Shown: positions 10,491-23,119, counted from the stretch's first letter. The stretch: 64,000 nucleotides of DNA from Crotophaga sulcirostris (GCA_013397455.1 VYZB01000292.1:674350-738349); one strand, 5' to 3'. The notes: generated by a model not told the origin, from the letters alone. Translations and numbers: made by a program.

Positions 10491-13400
10491 GTTTCTCAGT
10501 GTGCAGTATTGCAATCACTTATCAGAATATTAAAAACTTGGAAGATATCAAAAGCAAAAAAAGGAACTGAGCACATGAGAGCCAGATAACTTTTCTACCA
10601 TTATCCTCAGTTCACTTTGTGGTTTCAGGCAAGCCAATTGGTTTCTGAATGACTGTAATACAGGTCAAATATTTTAGGTAATACTTAGAAATTTTAAGTG
10701 AAGGATGACATTATTATCATAAAAAGTTGCTCTAGAATCTATTTTTGAAGTTGTGATACTATTTATGAGCCAAAAACTAGTCTGGAGCCAGGTCTTCCAT
10801 CAGTTTTCAGAGCCTATGTCTACAGTGCCACACTTGCTTTTTTCACAAGCTAATAACTGAGGTCAGATTCTCAAATCACACATGCTGCCTGTGTGCTGGC
10901 GTGTACTTTGGCTCCAGCCTGGGGTTAAGCAGGTATCTTACTATCAAGGACATCCTGGCACAGGCTGGGAATCAATACTCAAATTCTGCCTCTTGGGCAG
11001 CAGGAGTACTGTTTACTGGAGGCGCAAGCCTGTGAGCACTCATACGTGCATTCAGGGCGCATCAAAGTCCATGGAGTTCCTTTAAATACAGTTTTCAAAT
11101 ATAATAAGAGCTGCGATGCTTTAACCTGCACACAAACGTCACATCTCAGCAGGTGGAAAATCACATTGGTGTTATGTGTGTCGATCTACTGCCAAAATTC
11201 TGAGATACATTTTGTAATGGCTCTGATGTTCCACCTCACTGAAAGGAAACTAATTTTTAATACAGTACATGTAATACCACTGCAGAGATGTACTGTTCTA
11301 TTGAAACAAAGCACAACAGCTCAAGTCAGAAGTATTACATGTCCGAAACGCAGAATTTGGTCACCAGAATTCCTTCAGATCCATTTCTGGGAGCAGTGGT
11401 CAGTTTGTTGGCTGCACAGAAATAACTCCTGAACTCTGCTATTGGGATCGTTCCTGTCTCTTGTAATTACTTCTACTCAGAGCTGTCTGCCAAATTCTTC
11501 CCGGTGGACATATGGTCTCAGCAGGTAGGAACAGGCTGAAAGTGCTTTTCTTGTGCTGACGTCAGTGGAGGAAGTATGACTGAATTCAGCTCCCGTGAAA
11601 ATTAAAAATTACCTGGCGACTGCCTTTTTTTCAAGAGAGTGGTACCTTGGCCTAGTTATTTCTACACCTTCTTGAGAAATCTTCTTACTTTTTCTTCCTA
11701 ATAGAAAATGTCTTTACAGTTAATTGGAAGATAATACCACTCAGTTTCTGCTAATTATTTGTATTTTTGCTTAATGTTTATAAATCTACTTGTTCAGGTA
11801 TTATTACAAGCTAATATTTGTCTTGTAACATGCATTAGTCATTACAACTAGCAAGTAGAAATAGATTAGTCATGCGCAAACAATCTCATAAATGAAGTAT
11901 TTATGCCCCCTTTGGGGATGGAAAGGAAGGTAATTTGAGCCCTTTATGATTATCAAGGGAAACCTGACTTGTCTCTTCTAGTCACATCATTGTTTCAGGA
12001 TTGCTTTTGGGGCAGGCTGACTGGACGTGGGTTTCCTTTAAAGTCCAGTAACACCACAAGAAGCTGTGTTAATGATTTAATGAAAAACATCAGGTGTTAC
12101 CTTTTCCTAAGACTTGGCATTGCTCAAATAAATGTCACTTTTTCTTTCAAAAAACTTTTGAGTTAACATATCTGCTTTTCCTGTGGCTGGAATAAACCTT
12201 CCTTTCACACGTATGAATTGAGATGCTTTGTCCAAGCAGTGAACAAGAACATTTACCCACCCACAGGCTTAGAGCTTCTGTGGCCCCTCATCAAGAAAAT
12301 GAACCTGAAGATTACAAAATTGGGTTGAAGTCTGGGATGTAGTCCCTCTGAGTGTGTGACCAGTGGCCTGCAGCAGATCAAGTAGCTCCCTGCAAGACTA
12401 CACTCAAGACAAATCCAAGCAATGAACACGAGCTCCCAAATGTACCTTCCAAGAAAAAGTTTATGCAATGAGCTGATCAAAAGCGTTGGTCCCCAAGCCT
12501 GTTTAGAGGGGAAGGGTTTGTAGAAGTCCAAGAGTTTGTAGAAGTCCATGATGTGACAGCCGGTTGCTTTTTACTCCTTTTTCCAGTGGCTTTTCTTTAT
12601 GTCACTTCTATATAAAATTTCTTCCCATTCTTTTCCAATTTGGTGAGCTCCTGCAAAAACCTCTGTGGGTGTGTATGTATAAAACCTCCTAAAAAGTAAT
12701 TTTTAAAAAATATTAGACTAGACCAATACATAAAGTCATTTAAAAACCAAAACCCTAGGTCATTTCACACAAGTAAATTTAACAGCACTAGCCTAAGGCT
12801 TCCCTCACTGCTTACTCACCTGGAGTACAGGTAGGTGCATCATTACTAGCCACAACAAGTCACCCCGTTCCCACCCGTGCTTTCTTTTCTCTATTTGCTA
12901 CCTTTATTTGCTCTAATATTTGCAATGAAAAATTAAACAACTCACAGTTCTTTCTCAAGGAAACATTTTCTCCAGCTAAAGAAGTTGTCAAGTTTCCTGA
13001 AGGAAGCTGAGGGAATAAAAAAGGAATATTTGTTGCTGTGTTTCGCATGATAAGAGAAATAGGTCAGGTTGTTTCTGAAAGAGATGGATCACCAGCATAC
13101 AGCCCCCCCCAACTCATCCTGGTCTCCCTCCCACCACCCCCGTACACAGTGCTTGAAGCATTCCAATATCCTTGCCAAATTCCCTCACAAATACTTTAAT
13201 TCTTTACGTGCATGTCTCATTCCATCTGTTCCACATGCTCTTTATGCCATTTACATTCACTGGCAGAGTCTGTGAGATGACACCACACATTATAAATTTG
13301 CCATGTTTTAAAGCGGCTTCGGTATCGCATGAGGGAAACGCAGAGCAGATCAAGGTCTGAGGTTTCCTCCGAGAGACCCGGGTGAATTCATCTGCAGGGT

Positions 13401-14676
13401 AGGCTGCGTGTGAGTGTCACCAGCAGGTTTTCAGACCAGTAAGGCTGTGGCTGTTAAACACGACCTGATGCCTTCAAGTCGAGGAGGGAAAAAGAGGCTG
13501 TGGGATTGATGAACTGACTACAGGTATAAGAGACTTTGTACCCAAACCAAAAACACAGAAAAGGCAAATGGGATATAAAGGAGCAATGAAGGACAGGAGT
13601 ACTCAGTGGGGAAGGTGGTGCTTAGGCGTGTGGGTTGATATTGCCTGTGAAGCAAATGCTCTCTGTCTGATGCTTCACCACAGCAGCACACCACAAAACG
13701 GGCCCACAAACTGGTCTTCAGGTTTTGCCTGTGGGAAATATGCAGTTGATTGTGAGGTGTTGCAGTGTGGTCATCCCAGCCCACAACCAGCTGCAAATCT
13801 GTCTCGGAACACATAAAGGGGCCACCGCAAGTGTCTGTTGGACACAGATTGAACAGTAGGTTCTGCAATAAGAATAGGGAGAAAAAACCCTTCAGGTTTC
13901 AGTACAGGAAGATTTGTACAACCAAACACAGATCAGCTGTGCTTGGCCGCCTGCCTTAAGCTCCTTGAAGAAGGAACCTCAAGCCATGAAATTTCAATTA
14001 TGTTCTAAATGCTGAACACCAAACTTTTCTTTCACCTCCACAGAGAAACTCAGACAGAAGAAACAGGCACTGTTAGGACACATATGAGTCCAATGGTGGG
14101 TGATTCAACTACAAATGACCACACACCTGGAGGAGTGTCTGTGTATCCCTCACAGGGACTGACGTAGCAAGTGAGAATGCTAGAAATCAATGTTGTAACT
14201 ATCCACTTCTCACACCATCATACAATGTATTCTTCTACTATCTTTAACCTGTTGTGGAAATACATACGGTGTTTGAGCAGCGGTCAGCCAACAGTTGTAA
14301 CCTCCCCTTTCCTTAGAGCCAGACACAACAGCTTGCTGACCTGGCAAGACAGATTTCTCAATCCTCACCACCCCATTTTTTTTGCACATTCCTTTCCTCA
14401 TGTAAATTTTCCTGTTTGGCTTGTGTGCTCTACCCTGTACCCTGATATCTTTTACCCCATCTCTCTTGTTCTTCCCTGACTGCTCTTACCACATTGTCTG
14501 TTAATGTTTTCCTGCTCCCCTTTGTTGCCAAGCTATAGTTTTCAACCACTGTGAAAACTTTTGATTCACACAGTTCGTTGTTTCTCCTGCAAAGGAATAA
14601 TGGTTTAAAACAACCTACCTGTGTTTGAGCAAAAACAGTAAAGGGAAAACTGCTGTACCCTGCTCACTCTCCCAGT
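10491..14676. other. No gene recognised; a few short sites
   Basis: Long repeat-poor stretch. It includes a perfect TGACGTCA octamer at 11557-11564, an 18-bp direct repeat at 12516-12551 and a C run at about 13104-13111. The largest open frames (128 codons at 11046-11432 plus strand, 116 codons at 13518-13868 minus strand) carry no motif that I recognise and overlap open frames on the other strand. Confidence 0.45.
12516..12551. repeat. 18-bp tandem duplication (2 copies)
   Basis: GTTTGTAGAAGTCCAAGA is followed directly by GTTTGTAGAAGTCCATGA, with one difference in 18. It is a short local duplication with no flanking structure. Confidence 0.9.
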
Positions 14677-14783
14677 TTCACAGAATCATAGAATGGTTTG
14701 GGTTGGAAGGGGCCTTAAAGATCACCTAGTTCCAACTCCTCTGCCATGGGCAAGGACACCTCCCACTAGACAGTTTGAAGCCT
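14677..14783 (-). mobile_element. CR1 LINE terminal fragment, minus strand
   Basis: The plus strand shows CAGAATCATAGAATGGTTTG, GGTTGGAAGGGGCCTTAAAG, CTGCCATGGGCAAGGACACC and TCCCACTAGAC, the inverted last about 100 bases of a CR1. Homology fades at about 14783, so the copy is extremely 5' truncated or eroded. Confidence 0.9.
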
Positions 14784-15510
14784 TGTAGGCTTTCACATAG
14801 CAAATGAGAAATAAGAAAAATATATCACTGCCACTGTCTAGAGTGGGAAGGGAACCTGAGACAGTCTTTGGAGCATAGTGCCGGATTTTTGGTCCAGATA
14901 TTTTTGTGCTGAGGAAAAATAAGAGCTAGATTCTCCATTATTCAAACACTCTGTCATTTATACATGTGCCAAGTCAACCTAGAATAATATGTCTCTGATT
15001 CCTTGCCACTTCATACCTTCCTGTTAAAAAGCAGAGAAGGATGAAGAGCTTGAAGTGGTGGCACGAATTCAACATCCTATTTAGTTGGTTTGGTCTAAAC
15101 CTGAGAGCTATCAGAGATGTTATTGTGACTGGAAAAGAATTGAGGGGTAGATCTACAATGGACTTAGGCTGATCCATAATCTGGTCTAAAGGAAGGCACT
15201 GTTCTCCCAAAATGGTGTTCAGCACATACATTCATGGAGAAAGTTCGGCTCCCCAGCAAGGCAGCCACAGAACACAGCGTGCTGCTCTGGGAAACGTGTC
15301 AGTGGGAAACGCTGAAGTGAGGTAATCTCTTCCCTCAGCAAGGTGGTGTCCCTCATGATTCTAGATACAAACAGCTGACCTTCATGGCCTCCTTTGCTCA
15401 ACTCTGACAGAACTGGATCCCTAGCCAAGAGCTCAAGTTTAGGTACCTAAGGTCATCATTTTAGAAATTGTCTTTTAAGATGCTGGGGTAATGTCCCCTT
15501 TTAATACAGT
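14784..15510. other. No recognised feature
   Basis: Unique-looking sequence. I see no gene, RNA or repeat. Confidence 0.5.
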
Positions 15511-15605
15511 AACAAGAAAGTGGGAGCCCAAGGAGGTTCAAACCCACGTCTCCTGTGAGAATGACCCAACTGCTAAATTACAGGGTGTTCTTGGTGGAGT
15601 GTTCT
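15511..15605 (-). mobile_element. Possible tRNA-derived SINE relic (MIR1_Amn/core-SINE type)
   Basis: On the plus strand GGAGGTTCAAACCCACGTCT, then CCTGTGAGAATGACCCAACT and GCTAAATTACAGG, reads as the reverse complement of a tRNA-like head: an A-box-like TTTAGCAGTTGGGTCA followed by a B-box-like GTGGGTTTGAACC on the minus strand. The spacing fits a tRNA-derived SINE promoter, as in ancient amniote MIR-type elements. It is not a functional tRNA, because no acceptor stem or full cloverleaf can be drawn. The assignment is by eye and the 3' body is not clear. Confidence 0.4.
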
Positions 15606-17954
15606 CCACCCATCTTTTGAGGATAGCCCAGTGTGTAGCAGAGTGGAAGATGCAATGGGTGAAAGAGAAAGAGAATTGTTAAACCCTAATGATTAAGGCA
15701 CAGGTGTGTTTTGCCTTGTTTCACCACTTCTTTGCCTAATGACATCATGTAAGACACTTTGCAAAAGCACACTCTGTGATCCACAGCACCTCTAAAACTC
15801 CAATGAATTTGCTCATCTCATGAATTTCACTTACCTCCAAGGTAATTTCCCTTCTAACATTTTTTCACCTTTTACATTTTCTTCCCTTTTCCAGGTGCCT
15901 ATTGTCTTTGCTAATTACTGCATTATCTTTACATTAAACATTTCTTCCTTACCATGTGCTGCTTGAGCAATGGTGGAGAGAAAGAAATGTTGTCAGTTCA
16001 TTTAGCATACCCTTAGGGGGAGGAAAATCAGGAGGAGGGCATGTAATAAATGATCAAGTCCAGTAAAACCATGTAGGTAAGTATGTCCTACGAGCTCCAT
16101 TTCAACAAATTTAAGCTATTCTACATTACTAAAGATTCACTCATTTTACATTTTGCTTTCTTTCAAGGCAGATTGGAAATTCTCACTTCTTCGCATCATA
16201 AAGTATCACAGAACCATGTGTTAAACATGGTATATGTAATTTATGGTTTCTTATACTATTTTTGTGACCTTATATTTGGGAGTCAGTACTGCATGAGAAT
16301 GACAACTATGAGAAATATTTCCTACTTTTCAACTAGGTTGCCAAGCATAAATACAGAGAAAGATAAGTGAGAAAATCTCCTAATAGAAATGTGTCCAGAA
16401 AGTCACAGTTGATACAGAACAAATTGCCATGTTTTTTCCACTGTCATTATTGTACGTGTGATGATATGCAAACAAAGTGCATGTTTTTTTTCAAGTGTTC
16501 AAAACTTTTTTAAAGCAGAAAAAATCTTCATTTAAAAAGTTGTGTCTCCTCAAAATAATTCTAATGAAAACATAAATATAGAATAAAATCACTAGCTAAA
16601 TGGCTTATAAATTCATCGGTGTTTTTCTTTAGAGGTGAAATGCTATGAGCAAAGAAATGGAAGCAGCAAGAGTCATTGTCTTCATGATTTAGGGTAGAGT
16701 TCAGCATCTCCTGTGTTTTAAGTATAAAAAAGTCCTCCAAATGGAGGGAAACTGGATGTATGTAGAGGAGAAAAAAAGAGTGGTCAGTGAGGAGACAGGA
16801 GGAGAAGCTCCAGCATGGAGAAAGCACAGTCTGTACTCACAGCAAGCACCCATCACACAGTCAATGGAATAAAATAATTCTGAGTAGTAATCCCAGTGGG
16901 ACTTAGGGCAAAAAGGTGAAAGGAAGGGAACGCATTTCAGTTATGATTCAAGAAGCCCTGGAATACTTCCTGACCCGCTGGGTCGGAATTTCTGACTCGA
17001 CACCCTGCTTTGACTCAGAATAGGAAACTGTAACCGAACTGCAGGTTTCTTTTTATAGTGTAAACTTATTGCCAATTTCCTTTGGAGCACAAGTTCACTC
17101 CTCATAGTCTGTAAGCAATATGCCCATCACAAGTGCAAGAAAACATGGTCTCTGTTCCCCAAAAGTAACACAGTCTTTATCCAAAATGCAAACAACAGGA
17201 CCCAAGCTGGTCTTTATTGCCCCTCTCAGTCAATACAGTACACACTGATGGGTTTTCGAAGCAGCTGGCTAATCTTTCTCTTCCTTGTGCTCTCCCTTAA
17301 AACTTGGCCAACATGAAAGGATAGGGATATGGTCCAAGAAATGCTTGCCAGCATTAGAGGCTAAATTGGAGATTTCTTGTGTAATGCAGTAGCAGGCAGG
17401 GGATGGGAGAACACGCGTTACAGACACTGATCACAGGGGTTTTCACTGAATTTATAACACAGAAGACGGGCTGTCCTGGAGCATCAGGCAGCTTCGAGTT
17501 GGTCTGAGGGCACTAGAACTGATAACTTTGCAAACCACAGCACATACAATTTGAGGTGTGTTCTAGCTTTGGCATTGATTACACCTTAAAAAGGGAAAGG
17601 CTTAAAATAATTTTGTTCCCCTTCATATTATTTCACAATCGAAAGGATAATTTGATTCTTTCAGCATCTACACTGAATTGTAAAGATCAATAATGCACTT
17701 AAAAAATACCTATAAATTGTGGTAGCAAAGCAATATCTCCCAGAACCTTTTTGAGTGAGAGAGAGCACCTCCTCTTTTAAAAAAATTCTTCACATTTTTA
17801 AATCCATGTTGAGTATTTAATCCTGTTGTACCTTACATGCAAATTTTTTGAGTGAATGATTAATGCCAGAGTAAGTTATCTGAATTAATCTTTCAATTTC
17901 CTTCTTACCAGGGCTCCTCCTCAAGTCTATGAAGAGGGCAAAGTTGGGTTCCAG
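15606..17954. other. No recognised feature
   Basis: Unique-looking sequence, AT-rich in the 16080-16600 part. A small CpG-bearing patch lies at 16974-17005 with a short GACCC/GGGTC hairpin. Nothing nameable was found. Confidence 0.45.
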
Positions 17955-18075
17955 CTCTTGGCATCCAGTTTAGCTTGGAACGAAATGCGGGTATTAAGTG
18001 ACTTGCCCAAGATCATGAAAAAAATTACAGAGAAACAACCAAGCACAGAAGCTGTAGCACCAAGTCAAATACTTA
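17955..18075 (-). mobile_element. MIR-like SINE relic, minus strand
   Basis: TTAAGTGACTTGCCCAAGAT at 17994-18013 is nearly identical to the reverse complement of the conserved MIR core (the part that in the sense direction reads roughly ACCTTGGGCAAGTCACTTAA). The upstream bases GGAACGAAATGCGGGTA fit the diverged GAAACTGAGGCACAGAGAGG portion. Flanking homology is weak, as expected for an element over 100 million years old. Coordinates are rough. Confidence 0.5.
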
Positions 18076-18461
18076 GACTGAAAGGCCTTTTGTTCTGTCC
18101 GAGGAATTTAAAACTATCACCCCTACAAAGATCAGAATTCCAGGCAAAGATGCATGTGATACTATATTTTAAATTTGCTTTTCTACAAAGGAAATTAATT
18201 CTAAGTAGTCAGCCAGAAATTTAGGTAGTAGCCAGTAATAAGATGCAAAGAAATTCTTCCTATTCTTCTACAGAACAAAAATTCTATGGGTTTATGTTAT
18301 AACATATCTTCCAAAAAGATTTTTATTCTCCTTAATCCCATCCATCATTATTACCGTGTGATTCTTTGTTGCAGTTAGGTGAAAGAACCTTCGATAGCAT
18401 CATTTAAGCACAGGTAAAATGGATCCATTCTGCTTTTGCTCTTTGTATTTTATCATTAAAA
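18076..18461. other. No recognised feature
   Basis: Unique-looking AT-rich sequence. I see nothing nameable. Confidence 0.5.
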
Positions 18462-18565
18462 GGATGGGATTTTGATCTAGTTGAAGATGTCCCAGCTCAC
18501 TCTGGTGGTGGGTGGACTACATGACCTTTATGGACCCTTCCAACCCTAACCATTCTATGATTCTA
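18462..18565 (+). mobile_element. CR1 LINE 3' UTR fragment
   Basis: It contains GATTTTGATCTAGTTGAAGA, TGTCCCAGCTCACTCTGG, GGTGGACTACATGACCTTTA and CCCTTCCAACCCTAACCATT, ending in ATTCTATGATTCTA. The GATCTAGTTGAAGATGTCCC variant of the 3' UTR belongs to a different CR1 subfamily from most other copies in this window. Confidence 0.88.
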
Positions 18566-19506
18566 CCTTACTATGGTCTTGTCATTGGAAAAATTCAAGC
18601 AACTGTCCTCAGCACCCATTCACTTCACTGCACACATTCAGCTTTTCCTTCTGTTCGCAATGCAAGAAAAGTTTCGTTGCTGATTTGTTTCACAAGCTCT
18701 CCTAATCTGGCTTCAGTCCTTGCAACAGGAGAAATAACATTTCAAACCCTCTAAAATACCATTTCCAAGAATATCCGATGTGTCGAAGTCCACTAATTTG
18801 CAGCAAGCCTCGAGTATCACCTTAACAAAGATATTCTCAAAATTTCACCCTGTATCTTTAATTATTTGTCACATCTGCCATGGAAAATTTGAATGAGATG
18901 ATTGTCTTCTCCCTCCTCTTTTTCTCAAATAGAGTGTTTTAGGGAGGACACAGAAATAGATTTGAACACGGCTGAATAAATATTTCTGCTGGAAATTTCT
19001 ATCAAAATACATTTTCAATGGTGTCTGTGATTTTTTCCTTGATTTTTTACACTTTTTTAGACATGGACACACATCCGTAAATGTATTTGTATGACTCTCT
19101 ACAGACAAAAGACAACAAAAAAATTCAAGATACATCTAGGTGAGATTTGGGGGTTTATTTCAATTAATATTCACTGCTGCTATTTCGTTAGATTTATTCG
19201 TTCTAATTAGCAGTGATTTAAAGAGAAAATCCTGCTTGCATTGCCTGAAGGCACACAGAAACAGCAATTGGTACTGGCTTTAACACATTCTTCCTACACA
19301 GGGGAAAGAACCTTCCCCTGTACAAATACCAAACGGATTCATTTCCACTTCATCTGGAGGGTCTCCTCCCCATAGAGTTGCTGCACGTTAAGCGCATGAC
19401 AGAAGGGATGGGTTGGGGACCAGTGGTAGCTGGATTCAGCTGCTAAAGGAGGGACACATAGACACATTTAAGAAGATCTTAGAGCAGACTTGGAGAACTT
19501 ATAGCA
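18566..19506. other. No recognised feature
   Basis: Unique-looking sequence. An AT-rich segment at 19140-19215 carries TTCTAATTAGCAG-type homeodomain-like motifs, which are common by chance. Nothing else was found. Confidence 0.45.
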
Positions 19507-19792
19507 CTCTCCCAGTGCTGAAAAAGGGCCACAAGAGTGGTCCTTTTCAGTTTTCATCCGAAAGAGGGGAGATTGAGATGTGATCCTAGGAAGAAATGTT
19601 TTCCTGTGTGGGTGTGGAGGCCCTGGCCCAGGTTACCCAGAGAAGTCGTGGCTGCCCCATCCCTGGAGGTTGGATGGGGCTTTGAGCCCCCTGGCCGAGT
19701 GGGAGGTGTCCCTGCCCATGGCAGGGGCTTAGAACTGGATGGGCTTTGAGGTCCCTTCAAACCCAAACCATTCTACGATTGTGTGATTCTAA
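19507..19792 (+). mobile_element. CR1 LINE 3' fragment with internal deletions
   Basis: CTCCCAGTGCTGAAAAAGGG is followed by GAAAGAGGGGAGATTGAGAT, AGGAAGAAATGTTTTCCTGT, CTGCCCCATCCCTGGAGG and the tail GTCCCTTCAAACCCAAACC. Compared with the other copies here, 14 bases are missing at about 19669/19670: CCCTGGAGG jumps directly to TTGGATGGGGC. This shifts the ORF2 C-terminal frame. A second deletion lies near 19541, between the GGGCCACAAGAGTGG and TCCTTTTCAG parts. Confidence 0.94.
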
Positions 19793-20827
19793 GGCAGCGC
19801 TGCAGGGAAATTAATTCTTCCTGTATGCTGATAACAGCCCTGCACAGAACCTGGGATGGAGTGGTTTAGTTTGTAGCTAGTAGATCTGCAGAGTTACCAC
19901 CTCTAGTAGCTAGTAGGTTTACAGAGTTACCACCTCTTGTTTGACTCATAGAAGAGAAACCAGATACAGAACTGTGCTCTCACCAAAATCTCAGCGTCTC
20001 CAACAGACCACAGACTGTTCCAGTTATTCCAAGAAAGTTTTCTGATCATGTAAGAACCATCTTAAAACAGTTGCTACCAGCACATCTTCAACCTTTGTCA
20101 AGATTTCGGGCATTCAAGGTGCATCAGGGGAATACCCTTCCCTCTGGCCTGTTCTATGTTGTCTGAGCAGAGTCCATGGATGGAGCTCCCACAGTAGTCA
20201 GTGGAAGTTTTAGCATGAAATGAATGTAGAAAGGCAGCTGAAATCTGCTCTGTGGTGAAGGCATCTGCATTGCAGATCAGAGAGGGGAATTTTGCCCTAA
20301 GTGCCAAATCTCGTCTTTCAAGAGCAAAACTATTTTTGTTTTATACAAGTGCAGAAAATGATCATTTGAGTAATGTAGAACTGAGAAGTTGAAAAGTAAA
20401 AATATAAAGTAACCTTCCTGCCATTTCTTAAAGTATTTTTAAAATATTTAATTTTCTACATTAATTTTTAAAACATTTTTGTTCCGGCATATCTGTAAGA
20501 TTGACAGTAGCAACATAGGGCTTGCTAATTTTCAAAACAGCTTGGAAAACTGAAGCTAATGTGCAGGGATAACTGTTCTCTATTGATGCAGTGAATGCCA
20601 GCACCAGTCAGGAACAAATGGAATTGACAAAGTTAGCAGAAGTTCCACATTGATAGGAATGGTCTTGGGTCACCTTAGCACAGCAACACTTCATGGCAGC
20701 TTAGAACAAGAAGGAGAGAATCCCAGGTAAAACTTACCTATTGAAAGGAAAGAGTTTGGATGTGGGCAAGCACATTCTCCCTCACTCAAATTTGGGATAA
20801 ATTTTGGGTTTAACACATTTGGTCAAA
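19793..20827. other. No gene; contains one small duplication
   Basis: Apart from the 33-bp duplication at 19874-19938, nothing was recognised. The minus-strand open frame at 20098-20307 (69 codons) has no motif. Confidence 0.45.
19874..19938. repeat. 33-bp tandem duplication (2 copies)
   Basis: The unit begins TAGCTAGTAGATCTGCAGAG at 19874 and TAGCTAGTAGGTTTACAGAG at 19907, and both copies continue TTACCACCTCT. They differ at about three positions within the aligned part. This is a simple local duplication. Confidence 0.9.
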
Positions 20828-20896
20828 ATCATAGAATAGAATTATTTGGTTGGAAAAGACCTATGAGATCGAGTCACACCATACCTATCCAAAACT
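20828..20896 (-). mobile_element. CR1 LINE terminal 3' fragment, minus strand
   Basis: ATCATAGAATAGAATTATTT, GGTTGGAAAAGACCTATGAG and ATCGAGTCACACCATACCTA match the inverted end of the CR1 group whose 3' UTR reads GGTTGGACTCGATGATC. About 70 bases remain. Confidence 0.82.
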
Positions 20897-23119
20897 ATTA
20901 TAGGAGCCATGGGACACTTCAATCCATCTTTACTGCAATCACAGGTGTTTGAAAAATGAGCAATGGGTAAAGAAAATGCTTCCTTGTTCTGTTATTCATA
21001 CACTAGACAAGGCTTTTCCCTGCTGCCCCCCGCCAACGATAAATCCAACATGCAATTTTCTGCTGTTTCAAAGAGCAGTTTAAGTACAGGTTTAACAAAC
21101 GCTTACAAAGAGGAAGTACATTTACTGATACACCTGATGATCTGAAAAACAGGTACTTAGAAAGTAAGTATAGTGGAAGCTTTGTGTTATATTTCAGCTG
21201 CAAATGGGTTTCTTCAGTAGAAATATGTTTTGTAGCAATGGTTTGGAATGAGGAGTGCAGTGATGGAGCCGTAAAACACACAGGTCTGGCAGTGTCAGTG
21301 ACTGCAGGACTCAAAAAGAACTTGCTTTGGCAGATAAACTACTTTTTAAAACTGAATATAGCGAGTCCATACAAAGAGCTTTAGCCTCAATTGCAATAGC
21401 AAACAAGCTTTGAGAAGAGCAATAAAGGACAGCCTGGGTTTGTGTACACAAGACACCACTTCAAGCAGTCCTGTTACTCTGTTTTCACTGGCTTGAATAC
21501 AGTGATGCCTGTAACCTACATCAACAGTAAATGATATTATTTACATATTTGTAAACTCCTGTGTGTGAGCACCCGTGTATGAACACTGCCCCCCCTACCT
21601 GACCTTAAGGAATTTCAACAGGTTTTTATGTGGGCAATAAAGCTTGTGAATTGTAAATTATCCTGGGATCTATTCAACAAATCAGGGTATGCAGCAAAGA
21701 TGCAAACAAGATCAGAGACACAAATAATTTTGCTGTATATTAGTGCTCAATGATATTGCTTTTCTCCACTTGGCTTTCCATTCCCTCTTGCTGTACATGT
21801 ACTTTAAGCAGATATTCCTCCCAACAACCCTGTATTAATCCAGACTCTCTCTTTTGTCTTGGAGGAAGTAGATAATGACTTAATCTGAGATTTGATGTAA
21901 GGGTAAATGAAATTTGGCCCTGACATCAAAAGCGTTTTAGGGAAGGGACATGGTCTTAATTATTGCCTGTGAACAATCTATCTGTTCTCCTGAAAACAGT
22001 TTTTAAAATGCATTCAAGGTACAATTTCACAAGATGGGATCCTGCAATGTTCTCTGTTCAAGATGACTCTTCATCATTCTTACTGGGATTGTCCCTGTTA
22101 CCCATACCATGAACTGCCAATTAATGAGCAAACGAATGACCCACCTACCAATCAGGCACTGGCTGTACTTTTCCATCCAGAGAAACAATCACCTCTCTAT
22201 CTGCTGCAGAAAATGAAAATGAGAAAAAACCAAACTCTTCCTGACATGCTTGTTTTGTACACCGTGAGCATTTCTTTCCTCCTGTATTAATACAGTTAGA
22301 TCAGGGTCTCTTTGTCATCAGGTTACAGTACATTTCACTCTGTCAGCATGATATAATTTGCAGCAGAGGTGATGTATCTCCCTTGCTGAAATAAAGGATC
22401 TTCTCATACCACTTAACACAACTCTGATTCTAATCACATTCATCACTATTTGATTCTGCAATTAGTTGGAATATTTACATTAAGCAAAACAAAGTGATCT
22501 GAACTGACAATCTGAGAGGGAAAAACAAACTTTAAAGATTAAGAAACAAGTTATAAATGAACTGCTTAGAAGGGAAACTGGTAGAACAGCAAAAGTTACC
22601 ATTTAAACTCCTTACTTACAGTTATCTCTCTTTCAAAGATTGATCAGGGAAAAAAGGATTAGAAAGAGACAAATCAAAATTAACAATGGTCAACTTAAGA
22701 AATACTTACACAAGATTTTGTATCCCATTTGCACTTGGCCCAGGGAAGACAGATGCATTATATAAATTGTGATTCATAAGCAAGACAATGAACAAGGAGG
22801 TGTCAGGGACTTTTCCTTCAGTTAATACCAATTCATGTTTTGAATGGGTTCACTGTATCCCTTTTCTCCATAGCAATATTCCTATTTTAGAGCCAAGAAA
22901 ATTTTGGGAGTGTTTTCTCCACTAATAATGGTCATGTTTGCAAAAACTGATGCCAACTTGATACCTGTATCTGGTAACGAAAGCAGCGTGTGAATGAGAA
23001 TGACCAAATTTATACTCATCACCTGTATGCATCCCTGTGAATGAGTTTATACACAGCATTTTGAACGCCACAATAAAACCTTTTCTGTATAAGAGTTCCT
23101 AAATTCTTTACAAGCATCA
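20897..23119. other. No recognised feature
   Basis: Unique-looking sequence without a nameable gene or repeat. Open frames are short and motif-free, including a pair overlapping on opposite strands at about 21003-21384. Confidence 0.45.

Noticed and set aside
11046..11432. 128-codon plus-strand frame
   Set aside because: No motif, and overlapped by other frames. Treated as chance.
15511..15605. Functional tRNA gene
   Set aside because: Only internal-promoter-like blocks are present. No acceptor or anticodon stem can be folded.
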